NCBI RefSeq assembly: GCF_965638725.1
Contig: NC_134970.1
Location: 3,539,001-3,603,000, forward strand
Source: Aptenodytes patagonicus
Lineage: Eukaryota > Chordata > Aves > Sphenisciformes > Spheniscidae
DNA: 64,000 nt
Direction of reading: 5' to 3'
The notes below the pieces were generated by a model. It searched no databases and was not told the origin of the DNA. It was given only the letters and a program-made list of their open reading frames with translations. Each line of letters starts with the position of its first letter. Position 1 is the stretch's first letter. The position numbers and the translations under genes were made by a program. Positions 10,901-22,082 of the stretch are shown here, piece after piece.

Positions 10901-13900
10901 CATGTGCCCTGTCCCCAGCGGTGTCCGCTTCCCTCCCAGCGCAGCATCTCTTCCCCTAACATCCATCCTCGCCCTTCTTGGCATTAAAGCAGCACGAGTT
11001 GTCTTTGGTTTGCTTCTTCCATCCTTCCCGTCTGTAGGGTCGCTCATTGCTTGGCAGAAAAATCCCCCCTGACAGTGCCTTCTGTGTGGTGTGCTGGAGC
11101 TGGTGGGGGGTCTTGGGGGGAGCCGGGGCAGCTTCCCACGTGCCCAGGGCCTCGGGGAGCTGCTCCCGGGGTGCAGGGGAGGCAGCCAGCTCTGAAACCC
11201 TGCCCAGGTCGGTCTGCACCGCGCTGGCTCGGGGCAGTGCGGGTCACTGGTGCACGGTACCAGCGTGGCCATGCGGGACGGCGTGTCCCTACACCCAGCA
11301 GTGCCTCTGGCATCGGTGCGAGCCGGGCTGCTGCAGGAGTCCTGGGGCTGGTGCCCCCCATGCGGGGGAGCGGCCGGGCGAGCTGTTGGGAGCTGGACGG
11401 GTACAAGGTAGTTTCGGTGACGTGCTGGCCCTGTTCCTCCTTGAAGGTGAGAGGCTTGATGCAGGGCTGGGGTGAGGCATCCGCTGGGACCGATACCAAA
11501 GCAGCAGCTCCCAGGTTTTTGCGTGGCAGGGCGTGTTTGGAGGAAAGCTGTGAACTGACTTCATCCCAGGAGCGGGGTGGGCGCAATCCGGCTGGGAGAG
11601 ACCCCTGGGACTGATGGGGTGGAAACCGCAGGCACCGGCTGAAGTCAAAGCCAGGGAGAGGAGGTGTCAGCCAGTGCTGCAGCCCAGGCGCTTGCCTGCA
11701 AAAGCCAGGCTTGCACTAAGGGAGCTGCTCCAGAGACGATCTCATTAGTCTGCAAATCTCCATCGGTGCAGTAATCGCCAAGATCTGTGTCTGCCTTGGA
11801 GCAAAGCCAAGGACAGGCAGGAGCACTCGCTGCAATAAAAGCTCTCTGGATTATTTCACAGCCATTGGCAGCAATGCTCACTCTCCAAGGCTCTTTAAAA
11901 CACTCCCAAAAAAGGCTTTGCATCTCCTCCTCCTCTCCTGCTGACCTCTGGAGAGACTAATTCGGAGCGATGCTGTCAAGTATCTCTTTTCAAACAGCTT
12001 GCTGCTTTATTTTCTCTCTCCTTGTTTGTCCAGTCGTGGGGACGGCTCCCTCTGCTGCACCTCACCTTACTGACCTGCCCCCAGTCAGTGTTTGGTCCCT
12101 GGTTTGTGCTTAAACTGCCGTCACCCCTTGGACCTCGAGGGTCGTGGCCACAGGGCACGAGGGGCTTCCCTTGTATCGTCCGCTCTGGGCTGCGGGCTCC
12201 TGCAGCGCTTCTGCAGGCAAAGGCAGCCGTGAAGCTCCGGTGCTGCTGGTTTGAGCAGCTCCGCCGCACAGTACCGAGGGACCCTGCGGCTGTTGCTGGC
12301 TGCGCGCCCCGGCAGCAGTGCAGTGAGAGCAGCAAAACCCTTCGGGTGTGAATGGCCCCTGGGGTTGGGGTCTTCCCCGCTCCCCTGGAGGGCTCGGCAC
12401 AGCCCGGGGCAGCACTGCCAGCCGGCTGCAGCTCTGGGGAGGTATAGGTATGCCGAACACCGTCGCATCCTTGCCCTGCCTGGTAGCACGGCCATTATGT
12501 GCCATCTCCACAGGAGCACCCTGTTCCCACCCGGTTCTGCTGCTTGAGGCTGCTGGACTGGAGAGGGGGACGCTGCTGTCCCCAACGCCAGACTTCAGTC
12601 ACCTTCCCCTATGCCTGGAGCTCGTCTGCGCCTTGAGCGGGGCCGGCTCTGCCGCGAGGGCAGGCCACCGTGCCGTTTGTCAGCACGAGGAGTGGGGCCT
12701 GTCTGTCTGTCTGCTGGGACCACACTGTGTGTTGCAGCCATGGGTGTCTCTGTGCGAGCTTGTGTCTGTGTGTGCAGTTTGCTGCCACCCAGCTCGGAGC
12801 TGGCTCGGTTTTATCTGTGTTTTCCCCACAACAAAGTTTTCAGGGCATGCAACCAGCCCAGGACGCTCTTGACTGCACAAAATGGAGCAGCAGCAGCCTG
12901 GGGCAGCCGTCCCCTTGTGGCTTGAGCCCCTGGGACATCTCTTGGAGGTGGCATCTTGCAGCCCGATGCCCCGAGGGCTCCTGGACTGAGCCATCCCGCT
13001 GCTCCGATGGCACCTGAGCACCACAGCACACGAGCACATCTCTGCTGACCTCTGAACTTTCCTTCCCTGTCTGCCGCAGATGAGCGAGAGCGAAACCCTG
13101 ATCAGTATGGTGAACAGGATGGTGGAGACCTCCTCCCCTAGGGCTCAGCTCTACATGCAAGTAAGCCTCCGGCCGCCGGGCCGTGCATGGCTCGTGCATG
13201 GCAGCCACGCCAGCCGCCCCACGCTCCATCCCCGAGGTCACCTTCTGCCATTTCCACTCATGCAGACTCCAGCATCCATGCGGCTCTGGCACATCACGCT
13301 CTCGGGGACCTGCTAGTCCATCACAGGCTTTGCTAGTCCATCCATGAGCCATTAAAACTCAGTAAATCCTTGTGCTGAGGGCACAAGGTGGGGGACACAG
13401 CGGTCTTGAAGTCATCCTCGTTTGGGCTGGACTCAGGTGCTTTGCTCACTGTCTGTTTGCTGTCATGTGTTGATGAGGCAAGGAGAAGGTGTGGGATGAC
13501 TTAAAGACAGGAATCCAGCCCAAGGCTCTTAAACCAAAGCAATAACTCCCCTAACAGGGAGACGAAACAGCCTTTTACCTCCCAAGGCTCTGCACTTTTC
13601 AGTTCCCCTGCCCAGAGAGGCTGCAAAAGCATCGGGATGTCCCTGCTGATGTTGGGCTGCAGCTCCAAGCGCAGGCAGGTCCCGTCACCTGGGAACGTGT
13701 CTCCGGGTCACTGCGATCCGCAGCCCATCGTGCTGCCAGCCCTGGGCAGAGGGGTCGTGGGGCCCCGCCATGCTGCCCAGGGCATCTCCTGGCTGTGCGA
13801 GCGTGCAGCGACCGGGCGATCGCTGGGGTTTTCCGATGAAGGGAAGGTGCCTGTTCCTATCTGCTGTGCGCAGGGAGCAGGGACATGCTGGAGGGCGAAG

Positions 13901-16900
13901 CTGGAGCTGCTGAGATGCTCCCTCTGGCCAGGCTCCCTGCCTGGAGGCAGCAGCATCCCCATCCGCCAGGCTCTGCCTCCAGCCGCGCTGGGCATTTCCC
14001 AGGTTCAGGTCTATTTGCATTCTCCTATGGTTTTAAATGGCTCTAAAGTAGCGTCCTGCTTTCTAGCAATAATGATCCCCTTCTTCCTATCTTATGCCTT
14101 TCATCTTGAGATCTTGGAGGCATTTAATTGTTGAGGTCCCATTAGTAATTTAGATTTCCAGGAAAGGAAAATGACTCACAGAGAAGCCGGATGGTAAACA
14201 GGCCCTGGTGCAGCTGCTGATTTATAGGTGTTTCCACTCTGCTAAGTGGGATTACGGCTTAATCTTTCTGCCTTTGTTTCCCTGCCTGTAAGATGGTGGC
14301 TGTTATATGCCAGGCAGTTAATGATTCACGAGGCATCTCTTTAACTCAGCTCTTGGCGTCCTGCGGAGAGGTTGTCTCCGGCTAATTCCCATGACTCCAA
14401 TGGGCACCGGGGCTGGGAATGGGGAGGGAGGTTGTGCCTTCATCCGAGCCACTGGGCAGGGCCAGGGCGAGAGCTCCAGCACCAACATCCCACTCTACCT
14501 GCAGCACCTGCTGCCTCCCGACCGATGCTGGTGCCTGCCCAGCCGTGCCGGCTGCGGGGAGCACCCGCTGCCTCCAGAGACTCGGCTCTCGCCTCTCTTT
14601 CCCTGCTCACGGGGCTGGGGGAGAGGGGCTGGGAGCTGCCTCACCTTCCCCAGGGGCTCCCGGAGTCGGGCTTACCCCACACTCTGCTTGCAGGTGACGC
14701 CCTTCCCGGACGCCTACAGGGAGACACTGCACGCCTACAAGATAAGCGAGCAAGACACCGACGTAAGAGCAAACGTCCATCCTGCGTGTCCCCCCTCTGC
14801 CCCGTGCTGTTGTCCCTGTCCCCCACAGCAGGTCTGCTATCTCCATAGAGAGAGTTGTGCCAAGTGCTCCTGCACAGCCGGGGTGGGACCTGGTGCTGCC
14901 CCAAGTGTGGTGTGTGCTGCTCAGGGACTAAATCCTCCACTGAGCTTAGCTGATTGGTCTTGCCCCATGTCCAGATTTGGCCCGTGTCACCCTGGCCGGG
15001 GCTGAGGTCCCTGCAATGAGAGCAGCGGGCTGGAAACCCTCCCCAGGACCACGTGTTGTCCCATCAAACCAACCCTGTGGGCCATGTCCCGGCTGCATCC
15101 CATCTCTCCTGGCTGAGCACAGAGCCGTTTGCACGGGTGCACCCTGCGCACCCCATCGCTGGGCTCTCATCCTCTCCTCCCTTTCTCTTTCCCTCCCGGG
15201 GACAGAAGCTGCTGGGGAAGCTCTGTGAGCAGAACAAGGTGCTGCGGGAGCAGGAGAGGCTGGTGCAGCAGCTCCGAGCAGAGAAGGTACGTGGTGGGGC
15301 AGCTCAAGCGGCCGTCCGGGGACGAACCTGGCTGCATGGCCATGGCTGTGCCCAGGCAGCACCTTCGTGGCGAGGAAGCGACATGTCCTGCTGTCTTGGG
15401 CACAGCTCAGCAGGGGTGTTTCTGAGCTGGAGATGCCCTGGCCATGCCGTGGTCCCAGGACTCGCCGTGTTAATGGCCTGTTAAGGAGAGGGACTGCAGC
15501 TCCTGCACCAGCCGGGCTCTCACGGCTGCATCTCCCTCCTGTCCCCCCCCAGGAGAGCCTGGAGAGTGCCCTGATGGGGACACACCAGGAGCTGGAGATG
15601 TTTGGGAGCCAGCCCGCCTACCCAGAGAAGCTGCTGCACAAGAAGGAATCGCTCCAGAACCAGCTTATCAACATCCGCGTGGAGCTGTCGCAGGCCAGCA
15701 CGGTAACCGGCTCCCCCTCCGCTGCGGTCCCTGTCCCACCAGCCCCGAGCAGCCGCCGGGACTGTCTCCCCCACCCGCCACGATCCCTTTTCTTCCTTCT
15801 TGTGTAAAAAATCCAGAAGGGAAATCCCCTCGGCTGGCTGGCTGGGGTCCCAGATGAGCCAAAGTCCCTCACTGGGGACAAAGCAAATTAACCCTCGTGG
15901 TGCCAAGCTGGCACATGTACCCGGAGCCATCTCAGCTCCTGCTTCCGTCTCTGGCTCCCCCGCACTGCTGTGCCCGGCGTGCCGTCGGCACCAGGCACTC
16001 CCACGGGCACAGCCTGGCTGGGGCACGGCAGAGCTGGTACCCGCCCCACTGCCACTCCATGGCTCGGGGTGGGTTGTGTTGGGTGCAGCGTCCTCATGCT
16101 TTCCCAGGTGCTCCCACGCTGCGCTGGCCACGGCTGCTGCCAGCCGGGGGGGAAACCTGCCAAAGACCCCCTAACACACCCACCTTTTCCCCACCAGGCC
16201 TTGGCAAATAGCACTGCCGAGTACGAGAGCCTGGAGAGCGAGGTGTCTGCCCTGCACGACGACCTCTGGGAGCAGCTGAACCTGGACATCCAGGTGAGTG
16301 GGACCCTGCCGGCCCCAGGGTCCCCCTGCCATCCCTGGGGGTCTCCCCACCATCCCCGTGGAGGTGGGAACCCCCTGGTTCCTTCAGCCATCCGCTCCCC
16401 GCAAAGAACCGGTTTGCAAGTGGCTGCTCCATGCTCAGCCCTCGGTGTCCGGCTTTGGCCACAGGCAAAGGCAGAGGGGCTGAGGAACCGTGGGCACCTG
16501 GGTGCCATCGAGCGGCTGCAGCCCAGCGCTCCCCGTGCTGCTGGGGCTCCGTCAGCTCCCTGCAGCCTGCAGCAGGTGCCTGGGGGAGCCGAGAAATGGC
16601 TCCTGGCAGGACACGAGTCGTGGGTGTGATGGCTCAGACCCACCGCCCAGGCTGTGTCTGCCTCAGCTGAACGCCCACGGGTCCCACGGCTCGGCTCGGG
16701 GCTGGGGTGCAGCGGGGCTGGGGTGCAGCGGGGCTGGCAGCAGTGGGAGCCACTCTGACTGCTGCCTTTTCTCCCCTCCAGAACGAAATGCTCAACCGGC
16801 AGATCCAGAAGGAGATCTGGCGGATCCAGGACGTGATGGAGGGGCTGAGGAAGAACAACCCGTCCCGTGGCACGGACACTGCCAAGCACAGAGGTGAGCA

Positions 16901-19900
16901 GGGTCCGTCCCAGCCCTTGCACAGCACAAACCCCAGCGTGCCCACAGCTTGGGGCATCCCTGGTGCCTGTGCTGCCACGAGGCAGGCGGCAGCACCCGCT
17001 TGGGGAGATGGAGGCCCTGGTGCATGCACTTATTTCTGCTTTTCTCCACAGTGGCCATTGGCCCCTCGGGGACATACAGCTCCAACAGCCCCGCCAGCCC
17101 CCTGAGCTCGGCCAGCCTCACAAGCCCCCTCAGCCCCTTCTCCCTCGTCTCCGGCTCCCAGGGCTCGCCCACCAAGCCAGGACCTGGCGAGGTGAGTGAG
17201 CCGGGGCGTCCCTAGGGAGCCATTTGCCACCATCACGTCCCCAGCCTGACTTGCAGGCTGGCCCGAGCCCTCGCTCTCGGTGGACGGGTGGGCACCAGGC
17301 ACAGAGTGCGGTTGGGTTTCCTTGTGGCTCTGCCTGGGGACACCATTTTGGCCACGTGCATGGGCTGTGGTGTCCCCCGGTGACATCTGGGTCCACGGTC
17401 CTTGCGGGGGCTGCGGCTGGGCTTTGCAGTCTTTGGGCTCCTGCATCAAGCGGCCCTGAAGGCTGAGAGTTGCTCAGCCCCAGCCTTTGGCTTCAGGACC
17501 AGCTCCTGCTGCCACCACAGTCCCCTCTTGCTGCCCTTGCTCGGGGTCCAGCAGTGGTGGTCTCACCTTCGTCAACGTGAAGTTTAGGGTGGCATTTGGG
17601 GACTCCCAACCCCACCTGGCTGCGCAGAGGCGATGCCAATGTCTCCTGGGGGCTGCCAGCCCCAAGCTTGGGAGCCCCTCGCTTGGGCAGCCCCCGAGCC
17701 CTGCCTGGCCCCGCTGCCCTGGGGGGACGTGCAGCAGTAAGGGCAGCGCAGGAGGTGGGAAGCGCTGCCCCCTCTGCATGTGGACATGGAGACCGTGGGG
17801 CCCCCGGAGCAGCGGCCGGCTGCTCTCCCTCCTCCTTTCCTTGGCTCAACGCTTCCACTGTGTGTTGTCTCGATCTTTCTCTAACTCTCTCTTCCTTCCC
17901 GGCTCTCAGTGTCTCTGCTTTCATGCCTCACGCTCCTCTCCACCCCAGGAACCAGGCCCGCCTCGACCTCCCCTCCCCAAATCCTACGTACCCCTGGAGT
18001 CTCCTCCGACCGTTCCTCCGCTCCCCGGTGAGAGCCGCCTCTGGCCGTACCCCACCTCCCCTTCCTGGCAGCAAGGCGGCGAGGCGAAGAGGGGACAGGT
18101 ACCGAAACCTCTCCAGAGCAGCCCGGCAGCAGCGGCCCCGTCCTCTTCCTCCCTGAGACATCAGCTGGCAGGGGCTGGGATGAGATGGGCGATGGGGCTG
18201 CCCACCCTCTGCCCTCACAGGGGGAACAGGGACAGCATGGAGGTGGCACTTGGCTAGGGGACAGCAGGACGTGGTTGGTACCTGCCTTCTCTAAGGGGAG
18301 CAACGGGCAGTATTCCCCCGGCAGCCTCGCTGTGGCCCTCCTGTCCCCACCAGGTTCCCTGCACCCACGCGCAGCACCCACTGCGCTCACTCAGGGCAGG
18401 GACTGGCTCCTCCTGGGCAGCCCCCGAAACTGCTGCAGCCCCCGGTGTCAGCCCCTCTGCTTTCTTCTGCCCTCACCTCTCTTGCTGTCCTTCCATGGTG
18501 CCGCTCCCCGCCGTGTAGTACTGGCAAGCTCTGCCGATGGGGGTGACCCCCCCAACTCCTGCCCACCCAGGGCAAACCCGGATTTGGGAATTCCTGGTAA
18601 TGCCTCGACCGTGCTTCCACCAGGGGAAGGGGCCAGGTTTGGACACCAGGAGACACAAGCATCCTTGCAGCCGGGGGGGTCAGGATGCGTGCATGTGGGG
18701 GCTGGCACCGCAAAGCAGCAGCCGTGCTGAGTTGGGAAGGGTAATGGACACCACTGCAAGTGGCACCTCCAGCAGCTGTGCAGCTGCAGGGTAGCACAGT
18801 CGTGGCTGCATGCTGATCCACGGGGTGTAAAGGGTGTCGGGATGCATGACCTCCATGAAGAGCACAGGGCAGTTGAGGGGGGCACGTTGGGCTTCTCAGC
18901 TTGTTGCCGTACCCCTCCATTGTACCAGCACCATTGCACCAGTGCCCAGGCCCTGGGCAGGCTGTGCCCAGGGGATGCAGGAAGGGAAGGACCCCAAAAA
19001 TGGCCCTTTGCTCGCTCTCCGCTGCTGCACAGTGTCTGCCCTGACTTCTGCCCCCATGGGAACCTGTCCCCTCCCGCAGGCACGGGCATCTTGCTGGAGC
19101 TCGGCACAGAGCCAGGGTGTCCCTGTCCTGGAGTGCCACCTCCGAGTTGTGGCAGGATCGTCATCCCTGCAGGAAGTTTTTTCCATGCAGGAGCCTGTCC
19201 TACAGGGACAGTGATCGGTGCCCAGCCTCGATGGGCTGGGGCATAGCGGGAGCGAGAGTTGCAGAGCCCTGCCAGCCCCTCTCCCTGCACTTTCGGGGTG
19301 CACTGGTACCGCCTGGCTGGTGTCTGTGTTTCCGTCCCCTCCCAGGAGTGTGTCTGCGGGCTGTATGTCACCCCGTGGCTGCGGAGAGCAGCGGGTCTGT
19401 CCCCAGGCAGAGCATGGCCCCCAGGCAGGACAGGGTCTCACCAGGGACCTGCTTTCCCCCGCAGCCCAAGCTGAGCTTCGAGCAGAGCAAGAAAGAGGCG
19501 CAGCGACCAGCCGCCCCTGGGCCCCCTGCCGAGGGGCTCCCGCAGAGCCGGCAGGAGCAGGAGGCAGAGAAGCAAGCGGCTCTCAACAAGGGTACGGCAC
19601 CAGGGTCGGCGGGTCCTGCTCCAGCGGGCTCCCCGTGCTTGCCAGGAGCACCCGGCGTCTTGCTGGGACCCTGCCCTTGCTCCCTGGGGGGGTTCAGCCT
19701 GGCGTTTCGGTTTACTCCGCAGTGGGCATCGTCCCCCCCAGGACCAAGTCTCCGGCAGAGGAGGAGGTGGTGCCTGTGGCTGGTGTGCCAAGGAGGAGCA
19801 CCGGCGGCATGGCCAACGGGCTCAGCTCTCGGGTAGGGCTTGCATCGAGGGGCTGGGGGCCGGGGTGGTGGGGCTGGGGGCTGGGCTAGCAAGGTGGGGG

Positions 19901-22082
19901 CTGTATCACAGCCTGCAGGGCTGGGGCAGCGCATAGGGGAGCCCGTCCCTGCATGGCTCCACATCTCAGCATCCAGCTCCTCGGGACCCCCCGGGCTATT
20001 TCAGTGCCTTCCCCCCCACCCTGGGAATGGGCTGAGCAGCCCCATTCCAGAGGGTTGTGGCACTGGGTGGATGGGGCCAGATGCGGCAGGGGTGCGTGAC
20101 CGTGGGGCTGGGCTCTCCCCAGGAGAGACCGAAGAGCGCTGTGTTCGCCAACGAGACGAAGGTGAAGATGAGCGTGGAGGAGCAGATCGACCGCATGAAG
20201 CGCCACCAGAGCGGCTCAATGAAGGAGAAGCGGCGCAGCCTGCAGCTCCCTGGCAGCCAGCAGCCCGACACCCCTGGCACAAAGGCACCCGCCTCCTACA
20301 AGGTGGTGAGTCCCTGCACCGGCTGTGGGGCTGGGGCAAACCGGCCTTTGCAGAGCGCCTGAAGTCTCTGACAGAGCAGAGGGGACGCTGGGGGCTGGGG
20401 AAGGGGGTGGGTGCTGGGGCAGGAGACTGTGTATCATCCCGGGTGGGCTCAGCAGGGCTGGGGTCCCTCGCAGGTGCGCCGGCACCGCAGCATCCATGAG
20501 GTGGACATCTCCGACCTGGAGGCAGCGCTGCGCTCCGACGACCCCGGCAAGGTCTACGAGACGCCCCAGGAGGAGATCGCCCGGCTGCGCAAGATGGAGC
20601 TGGAGCCGCAGCACTATGACGTGGACATCAACAAGGAGGTGAGGACAGGCTGTCCTGGGGGAGCTGGCAGCCTGGGCACGGGGCATCCCTCCCTCCACAC
20701 CCTGCTCCGGGGGGTCGATCCATCCTCCTGCGTCGGTCAGGATCCTGGAGCCACTGGCTGTGCCCGGCCAGGGGCTGCCCTTGCCCAGGCGGGTGCTGGG
20801 AGCTGGGGGCAAGTGGGGCAGGTGGGTGCTGGAGCGGGGACGGGTTCCCAGCACTGGCACTAGGCTCAGCCCTTGCCACTGTGCCCAGCTCTCCACGCCG
20901 GACAAAGTCATCATCCCTGAGCGGTACGTCGAACTGGAGCCCGACACACCACTCAGCCCTGAGGAGATGAAGGAGAAGCAGAAGAAGGTGGAAAGGATCA
21001 AGACCCTCATTGCCAAATCCAGGTGAGGCTGCTGTGCCTGTGCCCACACCGGCCGTCCTGGAGTGCACCCTGCCACCCACCTGCACCCCTTCCCTGGCCA
21101 TCCCCGCAGGGTCTGTCCCGCTGGGGCCAGGCATGGGTGCTGATGCCGGGTGTTCTGTGCAGCCTGCAGAATGTCATCCCCCTGGGTGAGGGGGAGGTGG
21201 ATGCCCCCCAGGACCCTGAGACCCAGCTGCAGGAGCAGGAGAAGAGGATAGAGATCTCGTGCACGCTGGCTACCGAGGCCTCCCGCCGGGGCCGCATGCT
21301 CTCAGGTAAGGCACGGGGGGACACGGAGGGTCGGAGCCTGCCAGCCCCGCGGGAGAGCGGACCACAGGTAGCGTTACATGCCGAGCGGGCAGGAGCGGTG
21401 AGGGCAGGGCAGATGGGGCAGGTTGGATGCAGGACCAGCTGATGGGCTGGACAGGCAGCAAGAGCGAGGGGCCGATACGGGCAGGAAAGCGGGCCGCGTC
21501 GGTCCTGGCGCAGGGCATCCCTGTGCGGTGGGACGGCTAGCCCAGTGATGCCGGCAGCTGCCGGGGCCCTGCCTGCGGTGCCTGGGGCTGCCTTCCCCTG
21601 TGGCAGCGCAGAGAGCATCATGGGATGGAGCAGCTGCTTCGGCCGGGCTCAGGTTTCGGCACCTTGTCAGAAGCGTTTGCAAGGCTGCAGGATGGGAGCG
21701 CCTGGCCACGCAGCGCAACGGTGGCACGCCGTGCCTGAGCGAGCGTGGTGGCACGCCGTGCCTTGTCCATGAGGAGCCCTGCGGGGAGCTCACGTGTGCG
21801 TGCCGCGGCCGGGCGCCGCTGTGGCTGTTTGTCCTGACCATGCTTGCTTCCCCCCTTCCTTCCTCTCAGTTTCCTCCCCTCCGCTAACCTCTTGCTGGGT
21901 CACCTTCCCCTCGCCGCTGCCGGCAGCTTGTGTTCTTCACGCCCTTCTCCCATTTCTTGTTTCCAGCTCAATGCGCTACCCCAAGCCCTCCCACCTCCCC
22001 AGCCTCCCCGACTCCACCGACCAACCCCCTCTCGTCTGAAACATCCCGGGTCGCCGACAACAGCCATTTTATGCGTGTCTGA
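1900..22082 (+). CDS. PLEKHA6: PLEKHA6, pleckstrin homology domain-containing family A member 6
   Basis: Coding exons: 1900-1931, 3889-3969, 4142-4256, 4353-4457, 4576-4648, 5174-5274, 7636-7751 (or from 7576), 7984-8472, 8914-9424, 9896-9982, 10806-10859, 13080-13160, 14694-14762, 15206-15286, 15553-15702, 16198-16293, 16782-16893, 17052-17191, 17949-18098, 19465-19591, 19723-19832, 20123-20305, 20474-20638, 20889-21022, 21163-21305, 21967-22082. All have GT-AG borders and matching phases; together they give 1206 residues. Domains in order: a half WW domain (HNERRNTFLHPVTGQ, from residue 12); a PH domain (about 103-203, with KRWFVL and FYYKDEKEE), which in this family binds phosphoinositides; a proline/serine-rich linker; coiled coil (about 639-780, LLGKLCEQNKVLREQERLVQ); and a C-terminal HFMRV that fits a PDZ ligand. 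The PLEKHA5/6/7 family works at cell junctions and on microtubules. The usual human start corresponds to Met43 (ATG 4155-4157), and without four cassette exons that form is about 1040 residues, close to human 1048. The first coding exon is the least certain part; the rest is firm. Confidence 0.96.
1932..3888 (+). other. PLEKHA6 intron 1
   Basis: GC-rich intron between the candidate first exon and the exon carrying the WW-domain remnant. It ends in a good acceptor (tctcacag, 3881-3888). I looked for an exon encoding the missing front half of the WW domain (a Trp followed by GR-x-FFIN or YYIN) and saw none. Confidence 0.5.
5275..7575 (+). other. PLEKHA6 intron 6
   Basis: 2.3-kb intron between two PH-domain exons. 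It is of mixed composition and has no recognisable repeat or gene. The last 50 bases form a strong polypyrimidine tract. Confidence 0.6.
7576..7635 (+). CDS. PLEKHA6: Alternative in-frame 5' extension of PLEKHA6 PH-domain exon
   Basis: A second AG acceptor at 7574-7575, preceded by a long and nearly pure pyrimidine tract, lies 60 bases before the acceptor at 7634-7635. The 60 bases are open in the PH-domain frame and encode 20 residues beginning VTVCWVEEMPASNK. They would enter the PH domain between KHTFK and AEHAGIRTYFF. From memory, PLEKHA7 carries a longer loop at the same point, so a family precedent exists. The upstream acceptor looks the stronger of the two. Confidence 0.55.
8687..8770 (+). 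repeat. Two-copy 42-bp direct repeat in PLEKHA6 intron 8
   Basis: The units at 8687-8728 and 8729-8770 both start GGGGAGGCCACCG and share GGTCCCTGGGAGGAG, with a handful of differences. A short GCCAGCCAGCCAG run follows. A local tandem duplication inside the intron. Confidence 0.8.
9896..9982 (+). CDS. PLEKHA6: PLEKHA6 cassette exon A (87 nt, symmetric)
   Basis: Exon of 29 codons, phase 0 at both ends, opening YDYLGDRRPVPAG and ending with Met before gtacgt. The usual human isoform joins the preceding SISSPK directly to the PFPDAY-like exon at 14694, so this exon is probably alternative. Tyr-, Pro- and Arg-rich; no known domain. Confidence 0.75.
10806..10859 (+). CDS. PLEKHA6: PLEKHA6 cassette exon B (54 nt, symmetric)
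   Basis: Eighteen codons, phase 0 at both ends, reading DELLDLQLQRNLEYLDQQ between tggtag and gtaggc. Related sequence occurs in PLEKHA7, which supports a real exon. The leucine spacing suggests a short amphipathic helix. It can be skipped without changing frame. Confidence 0.75.
10860..13079 (+). other. PLEKHA6 intron 11
   Basis: 2.2-kb intron between cassette exons B and C. About 11640-12010 is more AT-rich than its surroundings. No exon with family similarity, and no RNA gene, was recognised. Confidence 0.5.
13080..13160 (+). CDS. PLEKHA6: PLEKHA6 cassette exon C (81 nt, symmetric)
   Basis: Twenty-seven codons, phase 0 at both ends, starting MSESETLISMVNRMVE and ending at gtaagc. Because the exon begins with ATG it could also serve an internal start if a promoter lay nearby, but there is no other evidence for that. 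Confidence 0.7.
13161..14693 (+). other. PLEKHA6 intron 12 with AT-rich island
   Basis: 1.5-kb intron. The block at about 14010-14370 contrasts with its GC-rich flanks and contains the octamer and AP-1 matches. It has no open coding frame resembling the family, and looks more like a conserved non-coding element than an exon. Confidence 0.4.
14013..14020. promoter_or_regulatory. Perfect POU octamer (ATTTGCAT) in PLEKHA6 intron 12
   Basis: The exact octamer for POU-domain factors sits at the edge of an AT-rich stretch (about 14010-14370) in an otherwise GC-rich intron. An exact AP-1 heptamer TGACTCA follows at 14172-14178. Sequence match only; function unknown. Confidence 0.35.
17949..18098 (+). 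CDS. PLEKHA6: PLEKHA6 cassette exon D (150 nt, proline-rich)
   Basis: Fifty codons, phase 0 at both ends, starting EPGPPRPPLPKSYVPLE and continuing with PPTVPPLPG. The PxxP-rich content suggests an SH3 or WW ligand. It lies between the Ser/Pro-rich exon 18 and the PKLSFEQSKK exon, which human transcripts can join directly. Confidence 0.7.
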
